From Halocynthiibacter namhaensis (lineage in GTDB: Bacteria > Pseudomonadota > Alphaproteobacteria > Rhodobacterales > Rhodobacteraceae), in NCBI RefSeq assembly GCF_000812685.1, contig NZ_JWIF01000072.1, positions 37,587 through 101,586 on the forward strand: a DNA stretch of 64,000 nt, in the 5' to 3' direction. Below, piece after piece: positions 34,153 through 42,665 of this stretch. The notes under the pieces were generated by a model. The model searched no databases and was not told the DNA's origin. It worked only from the letters and a program-made list of their open reading frames with translations. Every line of letters begins with the position of its first letter. Positions within the stretch are counted from its first letter, which is position 1. Both the position numbers and the translations under genes were made by a program.

Positions 34153-36240
34153 TTAGCCCTCCTTCCGGGTTAACAGAATACTGTCGTCACCTTGGATCAC
34201 CGCGTCAAACAAAGCCGTCACCACGGTTGATGTTTCGTCCTCCACGACCACCGCTGGTCCCATCACCATATCGCCCGATTTCAACGCTTGGCGCGCGATG
34301 ATTGTACTTTTCAACAACCCATCATGGCGCGGATCAAACACGTCACGTTCCTGCGTGATTTCAATCGGTTGCCCCTTGGTCACAAGGGGGTTTGCACTGG
34401 GTAATGCGCGCATATCACTGGCCTTCACGGACCAGGTCACAATCTCAATTTCAAGCCCGTCCAATCCGTCAATGGCCCGCCCAAAGAACCGGGCATAATT
34501 GGCACGAAAGGCCTGTTTGATCACATCCACATCACCCTGCGTCAAGGGTCGATCCGGGATCGTCACCGGGATCTCCCAGCCCTGTCCTTGATACCGCATA
34601 AACCCAGTTATCGCGCGCTTGATCTGCCCATCTGTACCGGCCCGAACAAATCGTTCCGCCGTGTCACACAGACCTGCCAACATCTCGTTCACAGCCTGCG
34701 CGTCAAACTCTGACAAACGTACAAGCCGCGACGCCAAGGCCTCATATCCAAAGGGTGCCTTCAAGAACCCGATCGCCGATCCAACGCCAGCCCCCGGCGG
34801 AATCACACATTGATCAACACCCAGTTTTTCACATAGGCGCGCCGCATGAAGCGGGGCCGCCCCCCCAAAAGCGATCATCACATTTTCCGAAACATTTTTG
34901 CCATTTTCCACCGCATGCACCCGCGCGGCATTGGCCATATTTTCGTCAACAACCTCACAAATCCCAAAGGCTGCTTCAAGCGGCGCGAGGCCCAACTTAT
35001 CCCCAACTTCGCGTGCAATCGCATCGTTTGAGGCCGCTTTATCCAGCTTAATCGCACCACCTGCAAAATTATCTGGGTCGATCTTCCCCAACATTACGTC
35101 CGCATCGGTGATCGCAGGGCGCACCCCACCGCGCCCATAACACGCAGGTCCAGGCTCTGACCCGGCACTTTCCGGTCCGGTTTGAATGCGCCCCATACTG
35201 TCGACCCAGGCAAGCGATCCACCCCCCGCACCAATCTCGATCATCTCAATCACCGGGATTGAAATCGGCATGCCAGAGCCCTTGCAGAACCGATACGTCC
35301 GCGCCACTTCAAAGCTGCGCGCGGTTTGCGGGGTGAAATCTTCAATCAAGCAAATCTTGGCCGTGGTCCCGCCCATGTCATAGCTCACGACTTTTTCCAA
35401 ACCAAAACGGGCCGCCACATCCGCCGCGAAAATCGCGCCCCCTGCGGGTCCGCTTTCAATCAGCCGCACGGGAAATTCGATTGCCGTTTCAACCGAAATC
35501 AGGCCACCTCCGGAATGGATCATAAACACCGGACATTGCGCGCCCTCATCCTTCAGGCGCGATTGCAAACGGATCAAATAATCTTCCATCTGCGGGCGCA
35601 CATAGGCATTGGCGCAAACCGTATTAAATCGTTCAAATTCGCGCATTTGCGGCGATACCTCCGCCGAAATTGAAATCGGAACACCGGGTAATTTCGCCGC
35701 CAGAATCTCGCGGGCGCGTTCTTCATGCATGGGATTTTGATAGGAATGAATGAACCCAATCGCCACCGCTTCAAACCCCTGCGCCCGGATCTCATCCGCA
35801 AGAGTTTCCAAACGTGTTTCATCCAACGCCAACAATTCGTGGCCCTGCGCATCCAGTCGCCCTGCAACAGAAAAACGGTGTTCCCGTGGGATCAGCGGCA
35901 GGGGCAATTTCAAGTTCAAATCATATTGGTCAAACCGGTTTTCGGTGCGCATCTCGATGACATCACGAAAACCTTGCGTCGTCACAAGCGCCGTCTTCGC
36001 GCCACGTCGTTCAATCAGCGCGTTGGTTGCCAAAGTCGTGCCATGAATCACAATACCAAGGTCAGAAAACCCGATGCCCGCTTGTGCGGTCACGATCTGG
36101 ATCCCGTCTAGGATCGCCTGTTCGGGCGCCGCGTAATTTGTCAAAACCTTCGCTGAAAAGATCTGTCCGCGCAGGTCCAATGCCACATCTGTAAACGTCC
36201 CGCCAATGTCCGCGCCAAGGCGAATATCCTGTGTCGTCAT
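34153..36240 (-). CDS. hyuA: Hydantoinase/oxoprolinase subunit A
   Basis: 695 residues from MTTQDIRLGADIGGTFTDVA; the frame opens to 36336 but the extra residues overlap the upstream gene. ASKHA ATPase motifs: IGGTFTDVALDL (phosphate 1), VIHGTTLATNALIERRG, GPAGGAIFAADVAARFG, and YDMGGTTAKICLIED (phosphate 2). The 3-prime part has MIAFGGAAPLHAARLCEKLG. It phosphorylates or activates the lactam/hydantoin substrate at the cost of ATP. Its ATG overlaps the stop of the ThDP-enzyme gene by 4 bp. Confidence 0.92.
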   Translation of the reverse strand: MTTQDIRLGADIGGTFTDVALDLRGQIFSAKVLTNYAAPEQAILDGIQIVTAQAGIGFSDLGIVIHGTTLATNALIERRGAKTALVTTQGFRDVIEMRTENRFDQYDLNLKLPLPLIPREHRFSVAGRLDAQGHELLALDETRLETLADEIRAQGFEAVAIGFIHSYQNPMHEERAREILAAKLPGVPISISAEVSPQMREFERFNTVCANAYVRPQMEDYLIRLQSRLKDEGAQCPVFMIHSGGGLISVETAIEFPVRLIESGPAGGAIFAADVAARFGLEKVVSYDMGGTTAKICLIEDFTPQTARSFEVARTYRFCKGSGMPISIPVIEMIEIGAGGGSLAWVDSMGRIQTGPESAGSEPGPACYGRGGVRPAITDADVMLGKIDPDNFAGGAIKLDKAASNDAIAREVGDKLGLAPLEAAFGICEVVDENMANAARVHAVENGKNVSENVMIAFGGAAPLHAARLCEKLGVDQCVIPPGAGVGSAIGFLKAPFGYEALASRLVRLSEFDAQAVNEMLAGLCDTAERFVRAGTDGQIKRAITGFMRYQGQGWEIPVTIPDRPLTQGDVDVIKQAFRANYARFFGRAIDGLDGLEIEIVTWSVKASDMRALPSANPLVTKGQPIEITQERDVFDPRHDGLLKSTIIARQALKSGDMVMGPAVVVEDETSTVVTALFDAVIQGDDSILLTRKEG

Positions 36241-37913
36241 AGCGTGTCTCCTTTGGCGATCATGCGCATTTGGGTCAGGGTTTGGCGCGGGGTCAACGCC
36301 TCGGCCGAGATGTTCAATTCCAACACCGCCCCGCATTTCGACGCCATTGCGCGTTCAAAAGCCGCTTCAAAATCATCGGTTTTCTCGACCCGCTCGGCAT
36401 GAAACCCATATGATCTCGCAAGATCCACAAAATTGGGATTTTCAAGACTGGTCCCAGAAATGCGGTCGGGGTAATTGCGTTCTTGGTGCATTCGAATAGT
36501 GCCATAAATCCCATTGTTCAGGATCAAAATAATCGGCATCGCCCCGGCCTGCATCGCAGTCCCAAGTTCTTGGCAATTCATCTGGAAATCACCGTCGCCC
36601 GCAAAGCACACCACTGTCCGTTCAGGCTGGGCGACTTTCGCAGCAATTGCAGCTGGCACACCATACCCCATCGCCCCGGATTGCGGCGCAAGCAGGCGTT
36701 GATCAGCGCCAAATTTGAAAAATTTATTCGGCCAAACGGTGAAATTTCCTGCACCATTGGTCAAAATCGCGTCCCCCGGCAAGCGATCGCGCAGAAACGC
36801 CGTCACCTTCCCCATATCCACGGGGCTGTCCAAATCAGGCAAGCTAAACCCAGCTTCATAGGCAGCACGCGCATCACCACGCCACCCGCCCCAATTTCCA
36901 TCAACCTGATGGGGTTTCAGCGCCGCACAAAACGCGTTAGGGCCAGAATGTATCGCAATATCAGGTCGATACACTTTCCCCAATTCACGATCGGAACTGT
37001 GCACATGTATCAGTTTTTGATCGGGACTGGGCACATTCAGCAATGTAAACCCATCCGTCGTCATCTCGCCAAACCGTATGTTGATTGCCAAAATCACATC
37101 AGCTTGCCGGACCAGTTCCTTGGTTTTTGCGGTCATTCCAACGCCCGCATCCCCAACATAGGTCGGCACGTTATTGTCATATAGGTCTTGGAAACGAAAC
37201 GCCGCCAGAACCGGCAAATTTGATCGTTCTGCAAACTGTTGAACCGCTTCCCGTCCCTGCACAGACCAACCGCTGCCCCCGATCAAAACCAACGGGCGTT
37301 CTGCTGTTTTGATCTCGGCCAAAACCGCTTGCACGGTCGCGTCAGACGGCCCAGCTTCGCAGGTGGTCACCGGCCCAGTCAGGGGTTCAACGGATGACTC
37401 GGCCGTCAACATATCTTCGGGCAACGCAACCACAACAGGGCCAGGTCGGCCAGACATCGCAGTTGTCCAAGCACGCGAAATAAATTCGGGCAGACGATCC
37501 ACGTCTTCGATCTCAACCACCCATTTCGCCATTGTGCCGAACACCGCGCAATAATCGACCTCCTGAAAGGCCTCGCGCCCCTTCATGTCGGTCCCAACCT
37601 GCCCCACGAACAACAGCATCGGCACACTGTCTTGCATCGCCGTGTGCACCGCAATTGAAGCATTCATCGCCCCAGGTCCGCGCGTCACAAAACAAATCCC
37701 CGGCGTGCCCGTCAGCTTTCCATAGGCCGCCGCCATAAACCCCGCGCCACCCTCATTGCGACACAAGGTGAAATCAAGCGCACCCTTCGTGTCATACAAA
37801 GCATCCAGCACCGCCAAATAGCTTTCCCCAGGAACGCCAAAACTATGCCGTGCGCCCAAGGCTTGCAGCGATTCCACAAGGATCTTTCCGCCGTTTCTCT
37901 GACCATCACGCAT
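36237..37913 (-). CDS. Thiamine diphosphate enzyme, acetolactate synthase-like
   Basis: 558 residues from MRDGQRNGGKILVESL; an upstream ATG at 37934 is possible. Three ThDP domains: N-terminal PYR domain with the activating Glu in CRNEGGAGFMAAAYGK and TRGPGAMNASIAVHTAMQDS; middle domain with LIGGSGWSVQGREAV; C-terminal PP domain with the metal-binding CFAGDGDFQMNCQELGTA and LNNGIYGTIRMHQERNYP. It resembles acetohydroxyacid synthase, sulfoacetaldehyde acetyltransferase and 2-oxoacid decarboxylases. No regulatory subunit is nearby, so a catabolic carboligase or decarboxylase is more likely than branched-chain biosynthesis. Confidence 0.9.
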   Translation of the reverse strand: MRDGQRNGGKILVESLQALGARHSFGVPGESYLAVLDALYDTKGALDFTLCRNEGGAGFMAAAYGKLTGTPGICFVTRGPGAMNASIAVHTAMQDSVPMLLFVGQVGTDMKGREAFQEVDYCAVFGTMAKWVVEIEDVDRLPEFISRAWTTAMSGRPGPVVVALPEDMLTAESSVEPLTGPVTTCEAGPSDATVQAVLAEIKTAERPLVLIGGSGWSVQGREAVQQFAERSNLPVLAAFRFQDLYDNNVPTYVGDAGVGMTAKTKELVRQADVILAINIRFGEMTTDGFTLLNVPSPDQKLIHVHSSDRELGKVYRPDIAIHSGPNAFCAALKPHQVDGNWGGWRGDARAAYEAGFSLPDLDSPVDMGKVTAFLRDRLPGDAILTNGAGNFTVWPNKFFKFGADQRLLAPQSGAMGYGVPAAIAAKVAQPERTVVCFAGDGDFQMNCQELGTAMQAGAMPIILILNNGIYGTIRMHQERNYPDRISGTSLENPNFVDLARSYGFHAERVEKTDDFEAAFERAMASKCGAVLELNISAEALTPRQTLTQMRMIAKGDTL

Positions 37914-38655
37914 AGATGTATCCCCCTGAAACAATGATATTTTCTCCGGTCATATAGGTGTTTTTTGGGCCACCGGCCATCATCACCCATTCCGCCATTT
38001 CACGCGGTTCACCCCCTCGGCCCAATGGGCTTGCCGCAGACAGTTCGCTCAAGAAACCTGACGTCCGCGCTGTCTCAGTTGCCATGCCGGCAGGGGCCAC
38101 CGAATTGACCAAAATATTGTCAGGCGCGACTTCCTGCGCAAAGCTTTTGGTGAGGCTAACCACGGCTGCTTTGGTGGCTGCATAATGGGCATTTTGGGGA
38201 TGCGCCTTAAATGCATCAACCGATGTGATATTCACAATCCGGCCCTTCACGACGCCCTCTGTTTCCTGCGCGCGAAACTGCTTGATCGCCGCAACACACA
38301 TGTGAAACGTGCCTTTGATATTCACCGCATTTGAGGCGTCCCAATCCGCATCTGTAATATCCAACATGGATTTACGCGGATAGATCGCTGCCGAATTGAT
38401 CACCGTATCAACCCGACCAAGCGCCTTGGAAATTTGGCCAAATGCCGTCTGCGCTGCATCAGACGTGCGGATGTCACATGCCGCAAACGCAAGTTTAACC
38501 CCCTCAGCCCGCGCAGGGGCCAAAGCGGCCTCGGCAGAAATAGGGTCCAAATCAATGATCCCGATGGCCGAGGCCCCGTTTTCAATCGCCATCTGCGCCA
38601 ACAACAGGCCCAATCCCGCGCCACCGCCAACAATTACAACTGACATCCCATCCAT
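37906..38655 (-). CDS. Short-chain dehydrogenase/reductase
   Basis: 249 residues from MDGMSVVIVGGGAGLG. ATGs at 38664 and 38646 are alternatives, but this one has AAGG at good spacing and lies 1 bp from the upstream stop. Rossmann GGGAGLGLLLAQMA, DIRTSDAAQ, VNITSVDAFKAHP with the catalytic Ser, and YAATK. The C-terminal PKNTYMTGENIIVSGGYIYA is a typical classical-SDR end. It is probably an NAD-dependent alcohol dehydrogenase for a hydroxy-acid or sugar-like intermediate of the operon. It overlaps the ThDP gene start by 8 bp. Confidence 0.88.
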   Translation of the reverse strand: MDGMSVVIVGGGAGLGLLLAQMAIENGASAIGIIDLDPISAEAALAPARAEGVKLAFAACDIRTSDAAQTAFGQISKALGRVDTVINSAAIYPRKSMLDITDADWDASNAVNIKGTFHMCVAAIKQFRAQETEGVVKGRIVNITSVDAFKAHPQNAHYAATKAAVVSLTKSFAQEVAPDNILVNSVAPAGMATETARTSGFLSELSAASPLGRGGEPREMAEWVMMAGGPKNTYMTGENIIVSGGYIYA

Positions 38656-38656
38656 T

Positions 38657-39409
38657 TCAGGCATCCTTTTCCGCAAAACCACCGCCGCCAACAAATTGGG
38701 CCGTCGGCAGAATATCAAACCGGGTCACATCCACATGAGGCGGCATCTGCAACACCGTCATTAACATCTGCGCCACATCTTCGGGCTGAACTGCGTCATA
38801 GACCTCATACATATCCGCCCGCGCCTGCGCGCTCAGCGCATCTCGGTATAACTCCGTTTCAACCCGCCCCGCGACAATCTCGCTAACGCGCACGCCACTG
38901 CCAGATAAATCACACCGCAACCCAGCCGCAAAATGCGAGATCGCAGCCTTCGTTGCGCCATACACCGCCATATTCGGAAACGCCCCCTGCCCCGCGATGG
39001 ACCCCGTAAAGAACAGATGTCCGCGTTTGCGCGCGACCATTGCGGGTAGGACCAACCGCGTGACGGCAATCGCCGCAGACAGGTTCACCTCTAGCGTCGT
39101 ATCAATATCCGCCTGATCCATGTCGAAGAACCGCGTGATCGGGGGAATAATGCCCGCGTTGTTCACCAAGACGTCAATCTGCTCGCCGGCCAATGCGGTT
39201 GCAAGCGCCTCGCGATCGGTTAGATCCAACGCCATCGGTCGCACCCCCGGGTAAGCCTTCATCTTTTCAAGCACCGTTGCCCGCCGCCCCAAGGCAATCA
39301 CGTCATAACCTGCTTCAGCCATTGCCAATGTGATGGCCCGGCCAATGCCGCTGGTCGCGCCGGTCACAAGCGCCGTTTGTTTTGCTGCTGTTTGCGTTTG
39401 ATTGTCCAT
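38657..39409 (-). CDS. Short-chain dehydrogenase/reductase, first gene of the operon
   Basis: 250 residues. TGATSGIGRAITLAMAEAGY (cofactor loop), VLVNNAGIIPP, FFTGSIAGQGAFPN with the catalytic Ser, and YGATKAAISHF are intact. RRAT after beta-2 suggests NADP preference. It leads the eight-gene operon that runs down to the LysR gene at 29529, with a possible operator (palindrome at 39458-39469) about 50 bp upstream. The two SDRs, ThDP enzyme, HyuAB, uronate-dehydrogenase-like protein and FAD oxidase together suggest breakdown of a nitrogen-containing cyclic compound, unidentified. Confidence 0.9.
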   Translation of the reverse strand: MDNQTQTAAKQTALVTGATSGIGRAITLAMAEAGYDVIALGRRATVLEKMKAYPGVRPMALDLTDREALATALAGEQIDVLVNNAGIIPPITRFFDMDQADIDTTLEVNLSAAIAVTRLVLPAMVARKRGHLFFTGSIAGQGAFPNMAVYGATKAAISHFAAGLRCDLSGSGVRVSEIVAGRVETELYRDALSAQARADMYEVYDAVQPEDVAQMLMTVLQMPPHVDVTRFDILPTAQFVGGGGFAEKDA

Positions 39410-39696
39410 GTCTCACCCTTTTCGGAAGCGGAAATCACAAGGCCAGCTTCGCGCGAAACAACGCGTTGTGACATCAAGAAATCTGATGCATTGGTAAATT
39501 ATTCTTGTGAAACACCAAATCGGCCAATCACCACTGCGTGTTCCACGAACGAAACCTATTGCCAAATCGCACAAATCCATTATAGGGAACAAAAGTTTCC
39601 TAAAGGGAATATGATACCACTTAGGGAATTTCCGTCTCGACTATGGCCACCATATCAGAGGCAACCATCAAAGTTTGAAGGCAAAGGGTCACTTAA
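39410..39696. promoter_or_regulatory. Divergent regulatory region (SDR operon / lipA)
   Basis: 287 bp between divergent starts. It holds a perfect 12-bp palindrome ACAACGCGTTGT (39458-39469) near the minus-strand operon. Nearer lipA are three AGGGAA repeats at 39584, 39604 and 39623, spaced 20 and 19 bp, that is on one face of the helix. The first is part of the imperfect inverted repeat GGGAACAAAAGTTTCC. These look like two separate operators. No riboswitch was recognised. Confidence 0.45.
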
Positions 39697-40674
39697 ATGT
39701 CAACGATCCATACACCAGACGAAACAATAACCGCACCCGTCTTGCGGCCACGTCATCCGGAAAAGGCGCATAAGCCTGACACTGCGATTGCCCGCAAACC
39801 CAAATGGATTCGCCGTAAAAAAATCGAGTCGGCCGAATATTACGAAACCCGCCGCCTCATGCGGGAACACAAGCTAACAACCGTTTGTGAAGAAGCCGCC
39901 TGCCCCAATATTGGCGAATGCTGGTCGAAACAACACGCCACCATGATGATCATGGGTGAAACCTGTACGCGCGGCTGTTCCTTCTGCAATGTTGCGACCG
40001 GCAAGCCCGACGCATTGGATGCATTTGAACCCGGGCGCGTGGCGAAGGCCGTGCAAAAACTGAATCTGCGCCATGTCGTGATCACATCCGTCGACCGCGA
40101 TGATTTGGACGATGGCGGTGCAGATCATATCGCGCAAACCATTCGCGCCGTGCGCCACAATTGCCCCGACACCTCAATCGAAGTTCTGACCCCCGATTTT
40201 CTGGGCAAAGGCGACGCCGGTGACATCGTGTTTGATGCAGCACCTGATGTGTTCAATCACAACCTTGAAACCGTGCCGCGCCTCTATCCAACGGTCCGCC
40301 CGGGCGCGCGATACTACCAGTCATTGCGCTTATTAGACGACGCCAAACGTAAAACCCCTAGCATTTTCACCAAGTCTGGACTTATGGTTGGATTAGGTGA
40401 AACGGTAAGTGAGGTGCGTCAGGTTATGGACGATCTGCGTGCAGCAAATGTCGATTTTTTGACGGTTGGGCAGTATCTGCAGCCCACTGCCAAACACCAT
40501 CCGGTGGACCGTTTTTGGACACCGGAAGATTTTGAGAAACTGGAACAGGCCGCACGCGCCAAGGGCTTCTTGGGGGTTTCAGCGACCCCTCTGACACGGT
40601 CCTCGTTCCATGCAGATGAAGATTTTGCCGCCTTAAAACAGGCAAGAAACGCCAAACTGTCGGCAGATAAATAG
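39697..40674 (+). CDS. lipA: Lipoyl synthase LipA
   Basis: 325 residues, a radical-SAM enzyme that inserts two sulfurs into octanoyl groups on lipoyl domains. Both clusters can be seen: the auxiliary [4Fe-4S] ligands [12 protein letters not shown] and the radical-[11 protein letters not shown]. The conserved Ser ligand near the C-terminus ([14 protein letters not shown]) is also present, as are the family stretches [15 protein letters not shown] and [13 protein letters not shown]. It stands 20 bp upstream of a sodium:alanine/glycine symporter, not with the usual lipB or housekeeping genes. It may be a second copy serving glycine cleavage or another lipoate enzyme. Presence of a chromosomal lipA cannot be judged here. 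Confidence 0.95.
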   Translation: MSTIHTPDETITAPVLRPRHPEKAHKPDTAIARKPKWIRRKKIESAEYYETRRLMREHKLTTVCEEAACPNIGECWSKQHATMMIMGETCTRGCSFCNVATGKPDALDAFEPGRVAKAVQKLNLRHVVITSVDRDDLDDGGADHIAQTIRAVRHNCPDTSIEVLTPDFLGKGDAGDIVFDAAPDVFNHNLETVPRLYPTVRPGARYYQSLRLLDDAKRKTPSIFTKSGLMVGLGETVSEVRQVMDDLRAANVDFLTVGQYLQPTAKHHPVDRFWTPEDFEKLEQAARAKGFLGVSATPLTRSSFHADEDFAALKQARNAKLSADK

Positions 40675-40694
40675 AAACGCAACGGGAGGAAACC

Positions 40695-42107
40695 ATGGAA
40701 GCGTTATCAAATTTCGTAGGTACCATTAACGGTATCGTATGGGGGGCACCAATGCTCCTCGTTATCTTGGGGGTAGGTTTTTTCCTACAGGTTGGCCTGA
40801 AATTCATGCCAATCCTGAAACTTGGCACTGGCTTCAAGCTGTTGTTCGCGGGTCGTAAAGACACCGGCGAAGGCCAAATCAGCCCTTTCAACGCCCTGAT
40901 GACATCACTGTCAGCGACCATCGGTACAGGCAACATCGCCGGTGTGGCGACGGCGCTTTTCCTCGGCGGGCCTGGTGCTTTGTTCTGGATGTGGATGACA
41001 GCCCTTGTGGGTATGGCAACCAAATATGCAGAAGCTGTTCTTGCGGTGAAATACCGTGAAAAAGACGAGCTGGGCAACTTTGTTGGTGGTCCAATGTATT
41101 ACATCAAAAACGGTCTGGGTGCGCAATGGCACTGGCTGGGTTTTGCATTCGCTCTGTTTGGTGCGATTGCGGCTTTCGGCATCGGCAACGGTGTACAAGC
41201 AAACGGTGTTGCACAGGTTCTCGACAACAGCTTCTCTATTGATCCAAAAGTCACAGGCATCATCCTGATGGTTCTGACCGCTGGTGTTATCCTTGGTGGT
41301 ATCACACGTATTGGTGCGGTTGCTGGTAAACTGGTTCCATTCATGGCCGTTGCTTATATCGCAGCTGGTCTGGTTGTTCTGCTTCTGAACATCGGTTCCA
41401 TCGGTTCTGCCCTTGGTCAGGTCTTCACATATGCATTCACACCATGGGCTGCCAAAGGTGGCGCTGCTGGTGCTGCTGTTTGGATGGCTATTCGTTTCGG
41501 TGTTGCACGTGGTGTATTCTCTAACGAAGCTGGTCTGGGTTCCGCGCCTATCGCACACGCTGCTGCGTCCACTGCTGGTCCTGTAAACCAGGGTCTGATC
41601 GCGATGCTGGGTACGTTCATCGATACAATCATCGTATGTTCCATCACCGGTCTTGCAATCATCGCATCTGGCGCTTTGGACACATCCATCGCTGATTTCG
41701 TCGCAAACGGTCAAACTGAAGGCTATAGCGCGATTTCCGGTGCAGCTCTGACATCACTGGCGTTTGAATCCACTCTGCCAGGCGTCGGCGGCTACTTGAT
41801 TGCTGTTGCTCTGTCCATCTTCGCCTTCACAACCATCCTGGGCTGGTCCTTCTATGGTGAGAAATGCGTAGGTTACTTCTTCGGTGCAAAAGCTCTGATG
41901 CCTTACCGTGTTCTGTGGATCATCGCGATCTACTTCGGTGCGACGGCTGATCTGGGCTTCGTATGGTTGCTGGCAGACACATTGAACGCAATGATGGCGA
42001 TCCCGAACTTGATCGCTCTGGCATTGCTCAGCCCTGTTGTCTTCAAGCTGACCCGCGAGTTCTTCGCATCTAACGGTGCAACTGAGAACGGCAAAGCTGC
42101 TGAATAA
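40695..42107 (+). CDS. Sodium:alanine/glycine symporter (AGCS family)
   Basis: 470 residues, about eleven hydrophobic segments. Family signatures: GQISPFNALMTSLSATIGTGNIAGVATALF, GGPGALFWMWMTALVGMATKYAEAVLAVKYR, and GVARGVFSNEAGLGSAPIAHAA. It imports alanine or glycine with sodium. Codon use is visibly different from its neighbours, with many GGT, GCT, GTT and CTG codons. This suggests strong expression or a separate origin. It is followed by a good intrinsic terminator. Pairing with lipA suggests a link to glycine use through the lipoate-dependent glycine cleavage system, which is not in this window. Confidence 0.95.
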   Translation: MEALSNFVGTINGIVWGAPMLLVILGVGFFLQVGLKFMPILKLGTGFKLLFAGRKDTGEGQISPFNALMTSLSATIGTGNIAGVATALFLGGPGALFWMWMTALVGMATKYAEAVLAVKYREKDELGNFVGGPMYYIKNGLGAQWHWLGFAFALFGAIAAFGIGNGVQANGVAQVLDNSFSIDPKVTGIILMVLTAGVILGGITRIGAVAGKLVPFMAVAYIAAGLVVLLLNIGSIGSALGQVFTYAFTPWAAKGGAAGAAVWMAIRFGVARGVFSNEAGLGSAPIAHAAASTAGPVNQGLIAMLGTFIDTIIVCSITGLAIIASGALDTSIADFVANGQTEGYSAISGAALTSLAFESTLPGVGGYLIAVALSIFAFTTILGWSFYGEKCVGYFFGAKALMPYRVLWIIAIYFGATADLGFVWLLADTLNAMMAIPNLIALALLSPVVFKLTREFFASNGATENGKAAE

Positions 42108-42117
42108 TCAACACATT

Positions 42118-42147
42118 GGGGGCGGGTCCGCCTGCCCCCTTTTTCTT
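42118..42147 (+). terminator. Intrinsic terminator after the symporter gene
   Basis: GGGGGCGGG (42118-42126) pairs with CCTGCCCCC (42131-42139, one G-U pair) around a short loop, followed directly by TTTTTCTT. It ends transcription 11 bp after the symporter stop and before the Usp gene. Confidence 0.85.
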
Positions 42148-42177
42148 ATCTGAATTTCACATCCGAGGAGATGACAG

Positions 42178-42591
42178 ATGGCGACTAAAATTCTACTTCC
42201 CATTGATCACACTGACGATCAATCCTGGAAGAAAGCCCTGCCAGTAGCCCTGGAACAGGCTAAATTCTACGGCGCAGAACTTGAGGTGGTTTCGGTCATC
42301 CCCGAGATCATCCTACTGCCGAACCTGCCCGCCAACTATGGCGCAGGTGCCAAAGATCACGTGACCGGTGTTTTGCGTCAGATCCTTGATGCAAACGGTG
42401 CCGAAGGCGTCGTGACCCATGTGGAAGAAGGCAGCGTTTACCGCGAGATCCTCAAGCTGGCCTATTCCGGCGGCTTCGACATGATCATGATGGCCTCTGC
42501 CAAGGGTGATTTCCCGAACTACGAAATCGGCCCGAACCTGGCACGCGTTGTGCGCAACGCGCATTGCTCAGTTCTGATCGTTCGCGCCTAA
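42178..42591 (+). CDS. Universal stress protein (UspA family)
   Basis: 137 residues. N-terminal ATKILLPIDHTDDQSWKKAL with the nucleotide-site Asp, and the C-terminal half FDMIMMASAKGDF...GPNLARVVRNAHCSVLIVRA. The usual ATP-binding G-2x-G-9x-G(S/T) motif is modified here, so it may not bind ATP in the standard way. A GAGGAG ribosome site precedes the ATG. In marine alphaproteobacteria small Usp proteins often accompany transporters, and the symporter is immediately upstream, though a terminator separates them. A role in modulating transport or stress is inferred. Confidence 0.9.
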   Translation: MATKILLPIDHTDDQSWKKALPVALEQAKFYGAELEVVSVIPEIILLPNLPANYGAGAKDHVTGVLRQILDANGAEGVVTHVEEGSVYREILKLAYSGGFDMIMMASAKGDFPNYEIGPNLARVVRNAHCSVLIVRA

Positions 42592-42665
42592 ATTTATGTG
42601 TCGCCCGCGTTGGGCGGCACATCCCCTTATCCACACCGTAAACTGGTACCTGAAAGGAGCGTCAC

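Noticed and set aside
36237..37913. Biosynthetic acetolactate synthase (ilvB)
   Set aside because: There is no small regulatory subunit nearby and the operon context is catabolic, so a specialised ThDP enzyme is more likely.
39410..39696. Glycine riboswitch before lipA and the alanine/glycine symporter
   Set aside because: None of the conserved paired-aptamer elements can be found in the spacer.
40911..41714. 267-residue minus-strand ORF opposite the symporter gene
   Set aside because: Its Thr/Cys/Asp-rich composition comes from the biased codons of the symporter. There is no start context and no motif.
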